NCBI GenBank assembly: GCA_963666295.1 | Contig: OY762707.1 | Location: forward strand, 248,001-312,000 | Reading direction: 5' to 3' | Origin: QZKY01 sp963666295 | GTDB taxonomy: Bacteria > Pseudomonadota > Gammaproteobacteria > Burkholderiales > Burkholderiaceae_D | DNA length: 64,000 nt | In this document: positions 24,474 to 34,387 of the stretch, one piece after another | Position numbering within the stretch: position 1 is the first letter of the stretch | Layout of the letters: every line of letters begins with the position of its first letter | Notes under the pieces: generated by a model | What the model saw: only the letters and a program-made list of their open reading frames with translations | What the model was told of the DNA's origin: nothing | Database searches by the model: none | Position numbers and translations under genes: made by a program

Positions 24474-25550
24474 ATGGTTGAAAAAATGAAAATATCCATC
24501 CTCACTCTGCCACTTCGCCGTAACTATGGAGGAATAATGCAAGCCTATGCATTGCAAAAAGTCCTACAAAACTTAGGGCACGATGTAATCACTATAGATA
24601 GACGGCCTAAAGAAAAAAATTTAATTAAGAATCTGCTGCTGCCATTAAGGAGGGTTAAATATAATTATCTTTATTCTGGCATAACAAATTTCATAAAGAA
24701 AAATATTAAATTATCAGAGCCTATTTATAGTGATGCTGAAATGAAAACTCACTTCCATGAGCACAACTACGACTTAGTTATTGTTGGCAGTGACCAAGTT
24801 TGGCGCCCCGGATTTTCACTTACTTATATTTACAATTTTTTTTTAGATTTTCTTGAAAATAACCATAAGGGAATATCTTACGCTGCCTCATTCGGCGTTG
24901 ATAACTGGGAGTTTAACGAAGAACAAACTCAAAAATGCAGAAAATTAATCAAAAAATTTAAAGCAATATCAGTAAGGGAGAGTTCTGCAATAGAGTTGCT
25001 CAAGAATAATCTCAGTGTAGAAGCCGAGTTGGTCCTCGATCCAACCTTATTAATCACTGCTAAGGAATACGAATCGCAGCTATTCAGTCAAAAGTCAGGT
25101 GCAAAGGGTAAAGTATTAAAGTACCTTCTTGATGAAAGTAAGCATAAAAAACAACTAACTGCCCAAGTAACCAAGCACTTGGGGAAACCTATATTTAGCG
25201 CCTTGCCAACGAGAAGCGTCAATGATTTCGTATATCCTAATGTTGAAAGCTGGGTCACGTCTTTTCGCGATGCAGACTATGTTATTACTGACTCATTCCA
25301 TGGCTGCATATTTTCAATAATATTTAACAAGCCATTTATAGCCATTGGAAATCACCGGCGCGGGCTGACTCGGTTTGATTCATTGTTATCACTATTTGGC
25401 TTAAGCGATAGACTTATCGCGAATGAGAAGGAGGGAATTCAGCATTTAATTGATAAAGAAATAAACTGGGAGCATGTCAATTTAAAGCTAGCTGAATATC
25501 AGTATAAATCTATTTCCTTTTTAAAAACTGCATGCTTGAAATCTATTTAA
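24474..25550 (+). CDS. Polysaccharide pyruvyl transferase family protein
   Basis: A 358-residue enzyme of the family that puts pyruvate ketals (or related groups) on sugars using phosphoenolpyruvate. Recognisable parts are SILTLPLRRNYGGIMQAYAL near the start, VIVGSDQVWRP, SYAASFG, SVRE and a C-terminal VITDSFHGCIFSIIFNKPF (about 290-308). An ATG 12 bases downstream (24486) is an equally likely start. The gene is clearly richer in A and T than its neighbours and so may have been acquired together with the next gene. Target glycan unknown. Confidence 0.82.
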   Translation: MVEKMKISILTLPLRRNYGGIMQAYALQKVLQNLGHDVITIDRRPKEKNLIKNLLLPLRRVKYNYLYSGITNFIKKNIKLSEPIYSDAEMKTHFHEHNYDLVIVGSDQVWRPGFSLTYIYNFFLDFLENNHKGISYAASFGVDNWEFNEEQTQKCRKLIKKFKAISVRESSAIELLKNNLSVEAELVLDPTLLITAKEYESQLFSQKSGAKGKVLKYLLDESKHKKQLTAQVTKHLGKPIFSALPTRSVNDFVYPNVESWVTSFRDADYVITDSFHGCIFSIIFNKPFIAIGNHRRGLTRFDSLLSLFGLSDRLIANEKEGIQHLIDKEINWEHVNLKLAEYQYKSISFLKTACLKSI

Positions 25551-25667
25551 AATATACTGCAATTGATCTGCAACAGTGCAAAATAGCACAAAATAGACCA
25601 CAAACATGCCGCACTAAAAAATACCTATTCTTTCTTTGTTTTCAATAGCAAATTAACTTTTTTGTAT

Positions 25668-26324
25668 ATGAGACACTCAAATCAATCTAAATTGATAATC
25701 AAAACTGAGCCAATTAGCTTCGGAATAGAAAGAGTTTGCTACGCCCACCCTGAAGACTCATCAAAACTGATTAAAATCCCGTTAAATATAAATGCGCCCA
25801 ACAAGCAAACCAAGCGCGAAAAAAATTATTATTATAAATTGCAAAAGAGAAAAGGAGTAAATTACTCACACATTCCTTTTTTCTATGGCAGCGTAAAAAC
25901 CAATTTAGGCGAAGGCATGCTGCTAGATTTTATAAAAGATTATGATGGAAAAACTTCCCAATCTTTATTAGATTATTTATTTGCTGGGAATAATATCAAT
26001 GAGCTCGAATGTGAATTAGAAGAATTTAGAAAATATTTTATTAACAATCTGATTGTCTTCAATCATGATATGATTCCAAAAAACATTTTGGTGCAAAAAA
26101 TTGATTCAGAGACATCGCGCTTGGTGCTTATAGACGGCATCGGGGATACTGCGACTCTCTCCTGTTTTAATTATTTTGCTGCACATGTCAGGTCGAAGCT
26201 GGAGCGGCGCTGGAATCGATTTATAAAGCACCTATATGATTTGCTTGATGAGAATGGGAAAATGAAGCATGATGTCAGCCACCGTTCTCTGGTAAAGCAT
26301 GGCCCCCCCTTGGTAAAGCCCTAG
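25668..26324 (+). CDS. YrbL-like kinase-fold protein
   Basis: A 218-residue protein related to the PhoP-network protein YrbL. Conserved pieces are ISFGIERVCYAHPEDSSKLIK (a glycine-loop and lysine as in kinases), and NHDMIPKNILV, which fits the HxDxxxxN catalytic loop of protein-kinase folds, followed by LIDGIGD in the DFG position. A phosphotransfer activity is therefore plausible. It is AT-rich and lies in the polysaccharide region, so LPS or sugar phosphorylation is one possibility, unproven. Start at ATG 25668; a TTG six bases upstream would also be in frame. Confidence 0.75.
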   Translation: MRHSNQSKLIIKTEPISFGIERVCYAHPEDSSKLIKIPLNINAPNKQTKREKNYYYKLQKRKGVNYSHIPFFYGSVKTNLGEGMLLDFIKDYDGKTSQSLLDYLFAGNNINELECELEEFRKYFINNLIVFNHDMIPKNILVQKIDSETSRLVLIDGIGDTATLSCFNYFAAHVRSKLERRWNRFIKHLYDLLDENGKMKHDVSHRSLVKHGPPLVKP

Positions 26325-26449
26325 AAATTCATACATTTGATTGTGCTGCCCCTATCAACTGTATGCACCTCCGATCTGTTATCTTGTCAGTGAGATTACC
26401 ACTCAGTCATCGATATTAGCTGTGACCTGCCACCAAAAACTACTACACC

Positions 26450-27268
26450 TTATAACAATTTGAAGGATATCAAACCACAAATTCTCCCCAGCAAACGAGC
26501 AAGATAACGTGGCTGAGGGAATAGTAATCTTGGAATCAGTGTCAGTAGTGCCAACACCAACACTTTCGCCCTCAGCCGTGAAACGCTCTCACTGCGCACG
26601 TGTTTATGATCAAAAATTAGTTTGGATTGTGCATGATGGTAACCTCTCAGATACTCACCTTTTAATAGCGATGGACCTTTTACTGATCCTCGCGCAAAAT
26701 GGACAAGCTTCACCTCAGGCAAGAAAATGATATTTTTCCTGAGTTCATACGCCCTTCTGCACAAATCTTCATCTTCGTAATAGAGAAAAAATCGCTCATC
26801 AAAGAAGCCCACCTCTTGCATGACGCGCATATTAAGCAACATTGCTGCACCAGATACATTGTCAGCACAGCAGGCTCCATTCGCAATGAGCGCATGAGGG
26901 TTAGGCCTGCTTTGTATCAAATCGGGGGCGATGATTGCAGCGTCCGTATAAATTTCAGCCGCTGCCAACATGCTGTGGAAAAAATCTGCATTAGGGGCGC
27001 AGTCCGGATTCAATAAAAGTGCATAAGGCGTTTTAACCTTACGTAAAGCTATGTTGTTTGCTGCACCAAAACCGAGGTTGTGTGAGTTGGCGGCTACCGC
27101 TGCTTCTGGCACGAGGCGTTGCGCAATCTCAACAGTATTATCTTCACTCGCGTTATCGACAAATACGACATGCGGAAGTTTGGCTAATGTGCGTGCCAAT
27201 TCTGGAATGCAGTGTGCACTGTTATATGTAACAACAATAACAGTTAAATCATTGATAGTTAAGCTCAT
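26450..27268 (-). CDS. Glycosyltransferase family 2 (rhamnosyltransferase-like)
   Basis: A 272-residue GT-A glycosyltransferase. Typical features are TVIVVTYNSAHCIPELA, VFVDNASEDNTV and YALLLNPDCAPN, where the DxD position reads NPDC as in WbbL-type rhamnosyltransferases. LYYEDEDLCRRAYE (about 165-178) carries the ED catalytic pair. The rml operon on the other strand would make its likely donor, dTDP-rhamnose. A hydrophobic end (about 235-250) may attach it to the membrane. Confidence 0.83.
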   Translation of the reverse strand: MSLTINDLTVIVVTYNSAHCIPELARTLAKLPHVVFVDNASEDNTVEIAQRLVPEAAVAANSHNLGFGAANNIALRKVKTPYALLLNPDCAPNADFFHSMLAAAEIYTDAAIIAPDLIQSRPNPHALIANGACCADNVSGAAMLLNMRVMQEVGFFDERFFLYYEDEDLCRRAYELRKNIIFLPEVKLVHFARGSVKGPSLLKGEYLRGYHHAQSKLIFDHKHVRSESVSRLRAKVLVLALLTLIPRLLFPQPRYLARLLGRICGLISFKLL

Positions 27269-27328
27269 TTAAACCTGAATTTTTTATACAACTCAATGGG
27301 TTATTTAGTTATTAAGCTTTATTAATAG

Positions 27329-28135
27329 TTACACCAAAGAGCTCGCACGCGGAAAAACTTGGTTACTCTTTCTGACCATTTTGTTGTGCTGCTTATTCGA
27401 AGCAACAACTTTGCTATCAACATAACCTCTTGCATGGTCCAAGTGGACATAACACAAAGAATAACGAATCCGTCGGCCTTTGATTCCAATATTATTTAGG
27501 CGAATACCTAAGTTAATGTCTTCTGCGCCATAGCCCATCGACTCGTCGAACCCGCCTACCGCAAGTACATCTTGCCTAAAAGCCGATGATGACGAGCCTG
27601 GGAAGACACTTCTTTGTGTAAGCACATCAAGAATTCTTGCGGCTAGCCGGTTTCTCGTCAGGCGGAGCCGATTCTTTTTGAAGCCTGGAATATGTGAAAG
27701 AAAAGCGTAATCAAAAAGACCCTGATTTTCAATCAAGGCATCAATATCATTATTCTGATGGAAATCCTGCGGAATGTTGATATGACTTCCGCCGGCAAGA
27801 AATGTTCCTCTCCTGGACATTTTCTCATGTGTTCCAACATAATCATTACGTGGAATACAGTCGGCATCCGTAAAAATCAGCAAATCACCAATAGCATGTG
27901 AAATCGCAACATTATTAATCTTGCATTTACCAAAACCTTTGTCTGGTTGTGTTACATGTGTAACCTGAACACCATCCATTACTTTGCTTCGCACTAAATC
28001 AGCAATATCCCTACTCTCATCGTCCTCAGCAATAATTATCTGATCAGGCAGACGTGTCTGCTGAGAGTAAGCATACAAACAATGCCGCAATGCTTGGCAA
28101 TTCTTATAGGCAGAAATAATTACCGTTACTTTCAC
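27329..28135 (-). CDS. Glycosyltransferase family 2 (galactosyltransferase-domain type)
   Basis: A 268-residue glycosyltransferase. KVTVIISAYKNCQALRHCL opens the nucleotide-binding fold; DLLIFTDADCIPRNDY contains the DxD motif; GGFDESMGYGAEDINLGIRL is the usual C-terminal acceptor-side motif. The start is a GTG (GTGAAAGTA). Probably acts in LPS or capsule synthesis with its neighbours; substrate not assigned. Confidence 0.82.
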   Translation of the reverse strand: MKVTVIISAYKNCQALRHCLYAYSQQTRLPDQIIIAEDDESRDIADLVRSKVMDGVQVTHVTQPDKGFGKCKINNVAISHAIGDLLIFTDADCIPRNDYVGTHEKMSRRGTFLAGGSHINIPQDFHQNNDIDALIENQGLFDYAFLSHIPGFKKNRLRLTRNRLAARILDVLTQRSVFPGSSSSAFRQDVLAVGGFDESMGYGAEDINLGIRLNNIGIKGRRIRYSLCYVHLDHARGYVDSKVVASNKQHNKMVRKSNQVFPRASSLV

Positions 28136-28293
28136 TTAATTTATCTCTATCAAATCTTATCGACTATTGCGCTAGCTTGGTTTTAGACAACTATCCTATA
28201 ACAGGACAGCCTTTATAAATTACTAAAGGGGCGGAGTTAACGCCAAAATTTCTCACCAAAAATCATCTATCTAACAAATTGCAGAAAATCGAA

Positions 28294-30024
28294 TTAATTA
28301 CTTGAAAACTGCAACCGGTACAAATTTGCATAAGCTCCATCTTTGCTCAACAGATCCTTGTGCGTGCCAATCTCAATAATCCTGCCCTGCTCAAGTACGA
28401 CAATCCGGTCTGCATGTTCAACCGTAGACAGCCTGTGAGCAATCACAAAAGTGGTTCTTCCCTGCATCAGATGCTCCAGCGCCATCTGCACCATACGCTC
28501 AGACTCTGTATCCAGGGCTGAAGTTGCTTCATCCAGAATCAGTAATGGTGCGTCCTTGTAGATTGCACGCGCAATAGCCAGACGCTGTCGCTGCCCACCG
28601 GATAATTGAGAGCCGTTGTCTCCAATCAAAGATTCCACGCCTTGTGGCAAGCCGTTAACCACATCATTTAGATATGCGGCGTCTATTGCGGCCTTTATTC
28701 TGTCCATATCAGGCGACGGATCGCCATAACTTACATTGGCAGCAATAGTATCGTTAATAAGCACTACATGCTGGCTGACCATGGCAATTTGCTCACGCAG
28801 GCTTGCAAGCGAGATGTCGTTGATGGGCATGCCGTCAAGCATGATTTGGCCAGATGTTACCGCGTAAAAAGCTGGGAGCAAGTTAACGAAGCTTGTTTTG
28901 CCACCGCCCGACGCGCCCACCAGAGCAATTGTTTCACCTGGTTCAACTTGCAGATTTATACCTTGCAGTGCGGCTTTTTCCTGGCCTGCATATGAAAATG
29001 TCACGTCTTGATATTCAACTCGACCCGCCACTTTTGAATCAAGCGCTATCCCACTTGTTCGCTCTATATCCGAATCCATAAATCCAAACACAGACTCGAG
29101 AGCAGCCAGACCCTGTTGCATGGGTGCGTTTACGCTCGCCAGCTGTTTCATTGGCGTCAAAATCATCAGCATGGCAGTCACAAAGGATACAAAGCCGCCA
29201 ACCGTGATTTCACCCTGTGAAGATTGCAACAAGGCAAACACAACAACCAGAGAAAGTGCCAGTGCTGCGAGCAATTGCGTTAAAGGTGAGACTGCCGCGG
29301 AAGTTCTGACGACGCGCATCATATAACGTCGTAGTTCCTCCACGTGCCTCATAAAGCTGTTTCTTTCATAATCTTGGCCACCAAAAACCTTTATTACCTG
29401 ATGCGCTCGTGCACTCTCCCCAATTGTCTGTGTAAGTTTGGCATTTAAGGCAATCAAATCCCGGTTCAACGCCTTCAGACGCTTTCCCGTAAACTGAACA
29501 ATCCATGCACAGCCGGGAAGCACAACCAGAATGATCAGGGTCAATTTCCAGTTCAAATAAAAGAGCCAAATAATCAAACCCAGTACCGACAGCAACGACC
29601 GTAAAATTTTAGGAATGAGGGACGTTACAACATTTAGTATTTGACCCACCTCGGACATGATTGAATTGACAACTTTCCCAACTGGCGTCGCATCATAAAA
29701 ATCAACGGGTACAGCTAACAGTCGATCAAACATCTGCCTGCGAAGCTCTGCCAACAAGCGCGACGAAGTCCAGGTCATCATATAACTGACAAAAAAATTG
29801 CATGCGCCCCGCATTACAAAAAGCCCGACAACGACTGCAGGAACAAACCAGAGCGGGAAATCAGGTTTCTCAACAAAACCGCGGTCGAGTAAAAGCTTGA
29901 AAAGAAGGGGAACGGCAGGCTCTGTTGCAGCAACAATTCCCATTGCACAAAACGCCATTGCCAACCGCCCCGCATAGGGGCGATGCATTGAAATCAGGCG
30001 TTTTAAGTGTGGAGAAAATTTCAT
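28294..30024 (-). CDS. msbA: Lipid A export ABC transporter MsbA
   Basis: A 576-residue half-transporter that flips lipid A-core across the inner membrane. The N-terminal half has six membrane segments (residues about 20-310). The ATPase has Walker A GASGGGKTS, the signature LSGGQRQRLAIARAIYKDAP and Walker B LLILDEATSALD. Length matches MsbA (E. coli 582). It closes the LPS region and a copy of the MITE-like repeat lies just upstream, between it and dnaE. A related ABC exporter cannot be fully excluded but context supports MsbA. Confidence 0.92.
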   Translation of the reverse strand: MKFSPHLKRLISMHRPYAGRLAMAFCAMGIVAATEPAVPLLFKLLLDRGFVEKPDFPLWFVPAVVVGLFVMRGACNFFVSYMMTWTSSRLLAELRRQMFDRLLAVPVDFYDATPVGKVVNSIMSEVGQILNVVTSLIPKILRSLLSVLGLIIWLFYLNWKLTLIILVVLPGCAWIVQFTGKRLKALNRDLIALNAKLTQTIGESARAHQVIKVFGGQDYERNSFMRHVEELRRYMMRVVRTSAAVSPLTQLLAALALSLVVVFALLQSSQGEITVGGFVSFVTAMLMILTPMKQLASVNAPMQQGLAALESVFGFMDSDIERTSGIALDSKVAGRVEYQDVTFSYAGQEKAALQGINLQVEPGETIALVGASGGGKTSFVNLLPAFYAVTSGQIMLDGMPINDISLASLREQIAMVSQHVVLINDTIAANVSYGDPSPDMDRIKAAIDAAYLNDVVNGLPQGVESLIGDNGSQLSGGQRQRLAIARAIYKDAPLLILDEATSALDTESERMVQMALEHLMQGRTTFVIAHRLSTVEHADRIVVLEQGRIIEIGTHKDLLSKDGAYANLYRLQFSSN

Positions 30025-30061
30025 TCAGAATTACTTTTTGCAATTAGCCTATGTCTGGCTA

Positions 30062-30251
30062 TTGATTCGACCAGTTGAAGTTCGAAGTATTCAAGTTTGC
30101 TCCCCTTGCGTCGCCCCTGCGTAGGCTGGGGCCCAGTGGCTTTGCTCTGCAATAAGAGCCTGAGACCCAAGCGGCATCTTAACGACACTGGATGCCAGCC
30201 TGCGCTGGCATGACACATGCACATATTTCAAATTTATTCGTGCCGCATCAA
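30062..30251 (-). repeat. MITE-like repeat, copy 3 (between dnaE and msbA)
   Basis: A 190-base copy in reverse orientation, flanked by TA on both sides. Read on the minus strand it begins TTGATGCGGCACG and ends CTGGTCGAATCAA. The dnaE stop codon lies inside its first bases. It sits 37 bases upstream of the msbA start. Confidence 0.85.
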
Positions 30252-33200
30252 TAATAATGCACATTAATTTCTGCCGCATTAAGCTCAGCGGCCAAACGAG
30301 CTTTAAATCTGTCATCTGGCAACACCTTCCATTGCTCACCCAAACGCAACTCACAATCGTTGCCATTGATTTGATAGCGCATTGACAACGGCAGGCCATT
30401 GTCCGTCACAAAGGTTGATATCACGTTGCGCAACTGCTCAATGTTAACAGAATGCAACAAAGAGAAGGATACACTTTTTCCGAAATGCAACCTTGCGCCC
30501 GCCAGATCAAAGGCATCATCCGCCGACACCCGCAATCCGCCTGTAAAGCGATCTTCAGAAACCCTGCCTTGCACCACCAGAAACTCGTCCTCCTTGAAGA
30601 TGCCGCGCTTTTCTTCATACAGTTCATTAAATACGGTCACGTCCACCGTGGCACTACCATCATCCAGTGTCACAATTACCATCCTGCCGCGCTGCGTCAT
30701 TTGGTTGCGTGTGCTCGAAATGATCCCGGCAATCCATTTCGGCTCTCTCGATGATTCAATGTCTGCCAGCTGGGTGCGTGCAAAAATTTTCGCTTCGCTT
30801 GCGTAGGCGTTAAACAGGTGACCGGATAAATAAAAGCCGAGCGCGGCCTTTTCTTCCGTGAGTTGTTTCTTCAGGCTCCAGGGTTCTGTTTTGACGTACT
30901 CGGGATTCGAGGACAGCATGTCGTCTTCATCGCCAAACAGACTGACCTGATTGGCCGAAGCCTCGGCCTGATCGGCGGCTTCGAGCGCCAGCGCAACCGA
31001 CGCCATCAGCATCGCACGGTCTGTTTCCAGGCTGTCAAAAGCACCGGCGCGAATCAGTGCTTCAACCGTGCGGCGGTTCGTTATTTTTCTATCTATCCGC
31101 TTGCAAAAATCGAACAGGTCGCTGAATGGGCCCGTTTTTCTTGCTTCGACAATTGCTTCGATTGCATTCTGCCCCACACCGCGAATGGCACCGAGCCCGT
31201 AGCGCATTTGCAAGACAGGCCGCTTGCTCACACTTGGCGGCTCACCAACTGGAATAAAGCGGTAATCGGACAAATTGATGTCTGGCGGCAGCAAGGTCAG
31301 CCCGCAAACATCAGTGGCATCTTCAACCAGCACCTTGATTTTGTCGGTGTCATCCATGGCCAGAGACAAGTTGGCCGCCATGAATTCAGCCGGATGATGC
31401 GCTTTCAGATAGGCAGTCTGGTAGGCGAGCAATGCATAGGCAGCAGCGTGCGACTTGTTAAAACCGTAACCTGCGAACTTCTCCATCAGGTCGAAAATTT
31501 CATCGGCCTTGCTTTCCGGCAAGCCGTCACTGGCTGCACCATCACGGAAAATCTGGCGATGCTGGGCCATTTCGTCCGCGTCTTTCTTGCCCATTGCGCG
31601 CCGCAACAAATCAGCACCACCCAGCGAATACCCGCCGACTACCTGCGCCATCTGCATCACTTGTTCCTGATACACCATGATACCGTAGGTTTCAGAAAGA
31701 ATTTCCTCTGTGCGCGGATCAGGGTAATCAAACGCTTCACCATGCTTGCGCTTGCAGAAATCCGGAATCAGATCCATCGGACCAGGACGGTACAGCGCTA
31801 CCAGCGCGATAATATCTTCAAAACGATCCGGTCTTGCGTCCTTGAGCATGCCTTGCATGCCGCGGCTTTCCAGCTGGAATACCGCAACCGTTTTAGCTTT
31901 TGTTAATAGCTCATAGGTGGCGCGGTCATTCAAAGGCAATGACTCCAGATTGAACTCCCGCATGGCAGGGTCAATCTCGCGAATGTAGCGCACAGCCCAG
32001 TCGAGAATTGTCAGCGTCGTCAGGCCAAGAAAGTCGAATTTTACGAGGCCAATCGCTTCAACATCCCCTTTATCGAACTGCGATACCACCCCTGCATTGG
32101 CGCCACCCTGTGTGTACAGCGGACAGAAATTGGTCAACTTGCCCGGTGCAATCAGCACACCGCCAGCGTGCATCCCGACATTTCGCGTAATGCCCTCTAC
32201 CTGTTCGGCCAATTCCAGAAGCTGTTTGACTTCTTCTTCATTTTCTTCGCGATCAGCAAGCAGCGGCTCTTCCTCGCGTGCATCTGCAATGGTGACCTGC
32301 TTGCCCGGCTTGAAGGGAATCAGCTTTGAAATACCATCGCAAAAGTTGTAACCCAGATCCAGCACGCGCCCCACATCCCTGACTGCCGCTTTGGCTGCCA
32401 TTGTGCCGAAGGTTGCAATTTGCGCCACAGCTTTTGCACCGTACCGTTCGCGCACGTATTGAATCACGCGGTCTCGCCCATCCTGACAGAAATCGATGTC
32501 GAAGTCCGGCATGGAAACACGTTCTGGATTCAGGAAACGCTCAAACAGCAAGTTGTAAGCAAGCGGATCAAGGTCGGTAATATCCAGTGAATAGGCAACC
32601 AGCGAGCCTGCGCCAGAACCACGCCCCGGGCCGACAGGAATCCCGTTATTTTTTGCCCAGCGGATAAAGTCGGCCACAATTAAAAAATAGCCAGGAAATC
32701 CCATCTCGATGATCGTGTCTGTCTCGAACAGCAGGCGCTTTTCATAGCGAGGGCGTTGCGCATCTCTTTCATTTTCGTCGGGGTACAGCTTTAGCAGGCG
32801 CTTTTCCAGCCCTGCCTTGGCTTCCATCACCAGAAACGCTTCAATCGAAACACCTTCCGGCGTCTCGAAATCAGGCAACTGTGGCTTACCCAACTCGAGT
32901 TCCAGGTTGCAGCGACGCGCGATCTCAATCGAGTTTTGCAATGCTGTCGGCAAATCCGCAAACAACGCCACCATTTCGTCCTGCGTTTTGAAATTCTGCT
33001 GCGCATTGAAAGGTTTGGGACGATTCGGGTTCGCCAGAATTTCGCCCTCAGAAATGCAAGTGCGGGCCTCATGGGCGACATATTCTTCCTGCTTCAAAAA
33101 CTGGACCGGGTGCGTCGCCACAATGGGAAGCTTTAACCTGGCAGCCAGCGCCACTGTCTGCTGCACATGGTTTTCCATCCCGTTCTGGCCGTAGCGCTGC

Positions 33201-33721
33201 ACTTCCAGATAATAGTGATCAGGAAAAATTTGGGCCCAACGCTGCGCGAACCGTTCGGCTGCCTCCCAGTTGCCACTATCCAGCGCACTGCCGACATCGC
33301 CTTGCTGTGCGCCAGAAAGTGCGATCAGCTCCGGTGTGGCGTCCCTGGTCAGCGCTTCTAGCCACTCAACGCGAATTTCCGCACGCCCACGCTCCTGATT
33401 TTCCAGCCATGCCCTGGAAAGCAACTCACACAGTTGAAGGTAGCCTTTATGATTTTTTGCAAGAAGTAGCAGGCGCGATGGGCGATCACGGTGGCTTTCG
33501 TTTGTTACCCAGAGATCGCAACCGGCAATCGGTTTCACGCCCGCGCCGCGGGCCGCACGGTAAAACTTGATCAGGCCAAAGAAATTGGAAAGATCCGTCA
33601 GGCTGAGTGCGGGCTGATTGTCCGCAGCCGCGGCTTTAACCGCGTCCTTAACACGCACCAAACCATCCACAATCGAAAACTCGGAGTGAAGGCGCAAATG
33701 GATAAAGCGGGGTGAGATCAT
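30248..33721 (-). CDS. dnaE: DNA polymerase III alpha subunit
   Basis: The 1157-residue replicative polymerase. The N-terminal PHP domain begins FIHLRLHSEFSIVDG. The polymerase catalytic aspartates are in MPDFDIDFCQDGRDRVIQY, and the fingers have IMVYQEQVMQMAQ. The later OB-fold domain has the TLDDGSATVDV region. Length agrees with the E. coli enzyme (1160). The last residues are HYY, and the stop TGA is contributed by the MITE-like repeat: the insertion likely hit the original stop at its TA and added a single tyrosine. Confidence 0.98.
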   Translation of the reverse strand: MISPRFIHLRLHSEFSIVDGLVRVKDAVKAAAADNQPALSLTDLSNFFGLIKFYRAARGAGVKPIAGCDLWVTNESHRDRPSRLLLLAKNHKGYLQLCELLSRAWLENQERGRAEIRVEWLEALTRDATPELIALSGAQQGDVGSALDSGNWEAAERFAQRWAQIFPDHYYLEVQRYGQNGMENHVQQTVALAARLKLPIVATHPVQFLKQEEYVAHEARTCISEGEILANPNRPKPFNAQQNFKTQDEMVALFADLPTALQNSIEIARRCNLELELGKPQLPDFETPEGVSIEAFLVMEAKAGLEKRLLKLYPDENERDAQRPRYEKRLLFETDTIIEMGFPGYFLIVADFIRWAKNNGIPVGPGRGSGAGSLVAYSLDITDLDPLAYNLLFERFLNPERVSMPDFDIDFCQDGRDRVIQYVRERYGAKAVAQIATFGTMAAKAAVRDVGRVLDLGYNFCDGISKLIPFKPGKQVTIADAREEEPLLADREENEEEVKQLLELAEQVEGITRNVGMHAGGVLIAPGKLTNFCPLYTQGGANAGVVSQFDKGDVEAIGLVKFDFLGLTTLTILDWAVRYIREIDPAMREFNLESLPLNDRATYELLTKAKTVAVFQLESRGMQGMLKDARPDRFEDIIALVALYRPGPMDLIPDFCKRKHGEAFDYPDPRTEEILSETYGIMVYQEQVMQMAQVVGGYSLGGADLLRRAMGKKDADEMAQHRQIFRDGAASDGLPESKADEIFDLMEKFAGYGFNKSHAAAYALLAYQTAYLKAHHPAEFMAANLSLAMDDTDKIKVLVEDATDVCGLTLLPPDINLSDYRFIPVGEPPSVSKRPVLQMRYGLGAIRGVGQNAIEAIVEARKTGPFSDLFDFCKRIDRKITNRRTVEALIRAGAFDSLETDRAMLMASVALALEAADQAEASANQVSLFGDEDDMLSSNPEYVKTEPWSLKKQLTEEKAALGFYLSGHLFNAYASEAKIFARTQLADIESSREPKWIAGIISSTRNQMTQRGRMVIVTLDDGSATVDVTVFNELYEEKRGIFKEDEFLVVQGRVSEDRFTGGLRVSADDAFDLAGARLHFGKSVSFSLLHSVNIEQLRNVISTFVTDNGLPLSMRYQINGNDCELRLGEQWKVLPDDRFKARLAAELNAAEINVHYY

Positions 33722-33773
33722 CCCGCTATTTTACCGCGACGAGCCTACAAACGTTACCCAAGAAATGACTGCT

Positions 33774-34343
33774 TCAGCCTTTAAATTTCTTGACAATGTT
33801 TGCAACGCGCAGCCCAAAAAGACGCCCTGTTTCAAGGTCGCCCGGAAGCGGGCCCTCTTCCGGACTGGCATCCGCCGGGCTCTGCGCAACCGCGCCAATT
33901 GAGGAACCGAGCCAATTGACATCATTACGCATGGCAGCCTTGGTATGCGCTGGCGGTTCGCCATTCCCGACCCAGATCATGCCGTGCTGCATTGCGAGTG
34001 TCAGCATGTAGTGCAAAGTCGAAGATTTATCCCCATCCATGGATGACGAGTTTGAAAAACCTGCTGCTATCTTGTCTTTCCAGCCCATTTTGGCCCACAC
34101 CCTAGATGTGGCATCGGCAAATTTCTTGAACTGCCAGGAGACAGATCCCATATAAGTTGGCGAACCGAAAATAATGCCATCTGCCTCTTTGAGCGCACTC
34201 CAGCCCTCATCGGGCAAATTGCCGTCTCCATCAATTTCCAATAATTGCGCGTTGCAAACTAAGGATGCTCCATCCAGAACCGCCTCCGCCTGCTTCCGGG
34301 TATGCCCATACCCGGAGTAGTAAACAACCACGACCTTGCTCAT
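33774..34343 (-). CDS. Flavodoxin-like NAD(P)H-dependent oxidoreductase (WrbA-like)
   Basis: A 189-residue flavodoxin-fold protein. VVVYYSGYGHTRKQAEAV is the FMN-phosphate loop, and FGSPTYMGSVSWQFKKF is the second flavin loop as in WrbA-type quinone reductases. Likely a soluble quinone reductase with FMN. A purine-rich AGGGGGGAA precedes the ATG. It is convergent or unlinked with its neighbours; the precise electron acceptor is unknown. Confidence 0.83.
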   Translation of the reverse strand: MSKVVVVYYSGYGHTRKQAEAVLDGASLVCNAQLLEIDGDGNLPDEGWSALKEADGIIFGSPTYMGSVSWQFKKFADATSRVWAKMGWKDKIAAGFSNSSSMDGDKSSTLHYMLTLAMQHGMIWVGNGEPPAHTKAAMRNDVNWLGSSIGAVAQSPADASPEEGPLPGDLETGRLFGLRVANIVKKFKG

Positions 34344-34387
34344 GCCATTCCCCCCCTAACCATTTGTTCAAACCGGAAAACACACTA

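Noticed and set aside
24474..26324. Prophage or integrative element
   Set aside because: The stretch is AT-rich but contains only glycan-type genes, with no integrase, tRNA or attachment repeats.
30863..31906. A 347-codon open frame on the plus strand opposite dnaE
   Set aside because: It is fully antisense to the well-conserved dnaE, has no recognisable domain and a composition rich in His, Arg and Cys typical of shadow frames.
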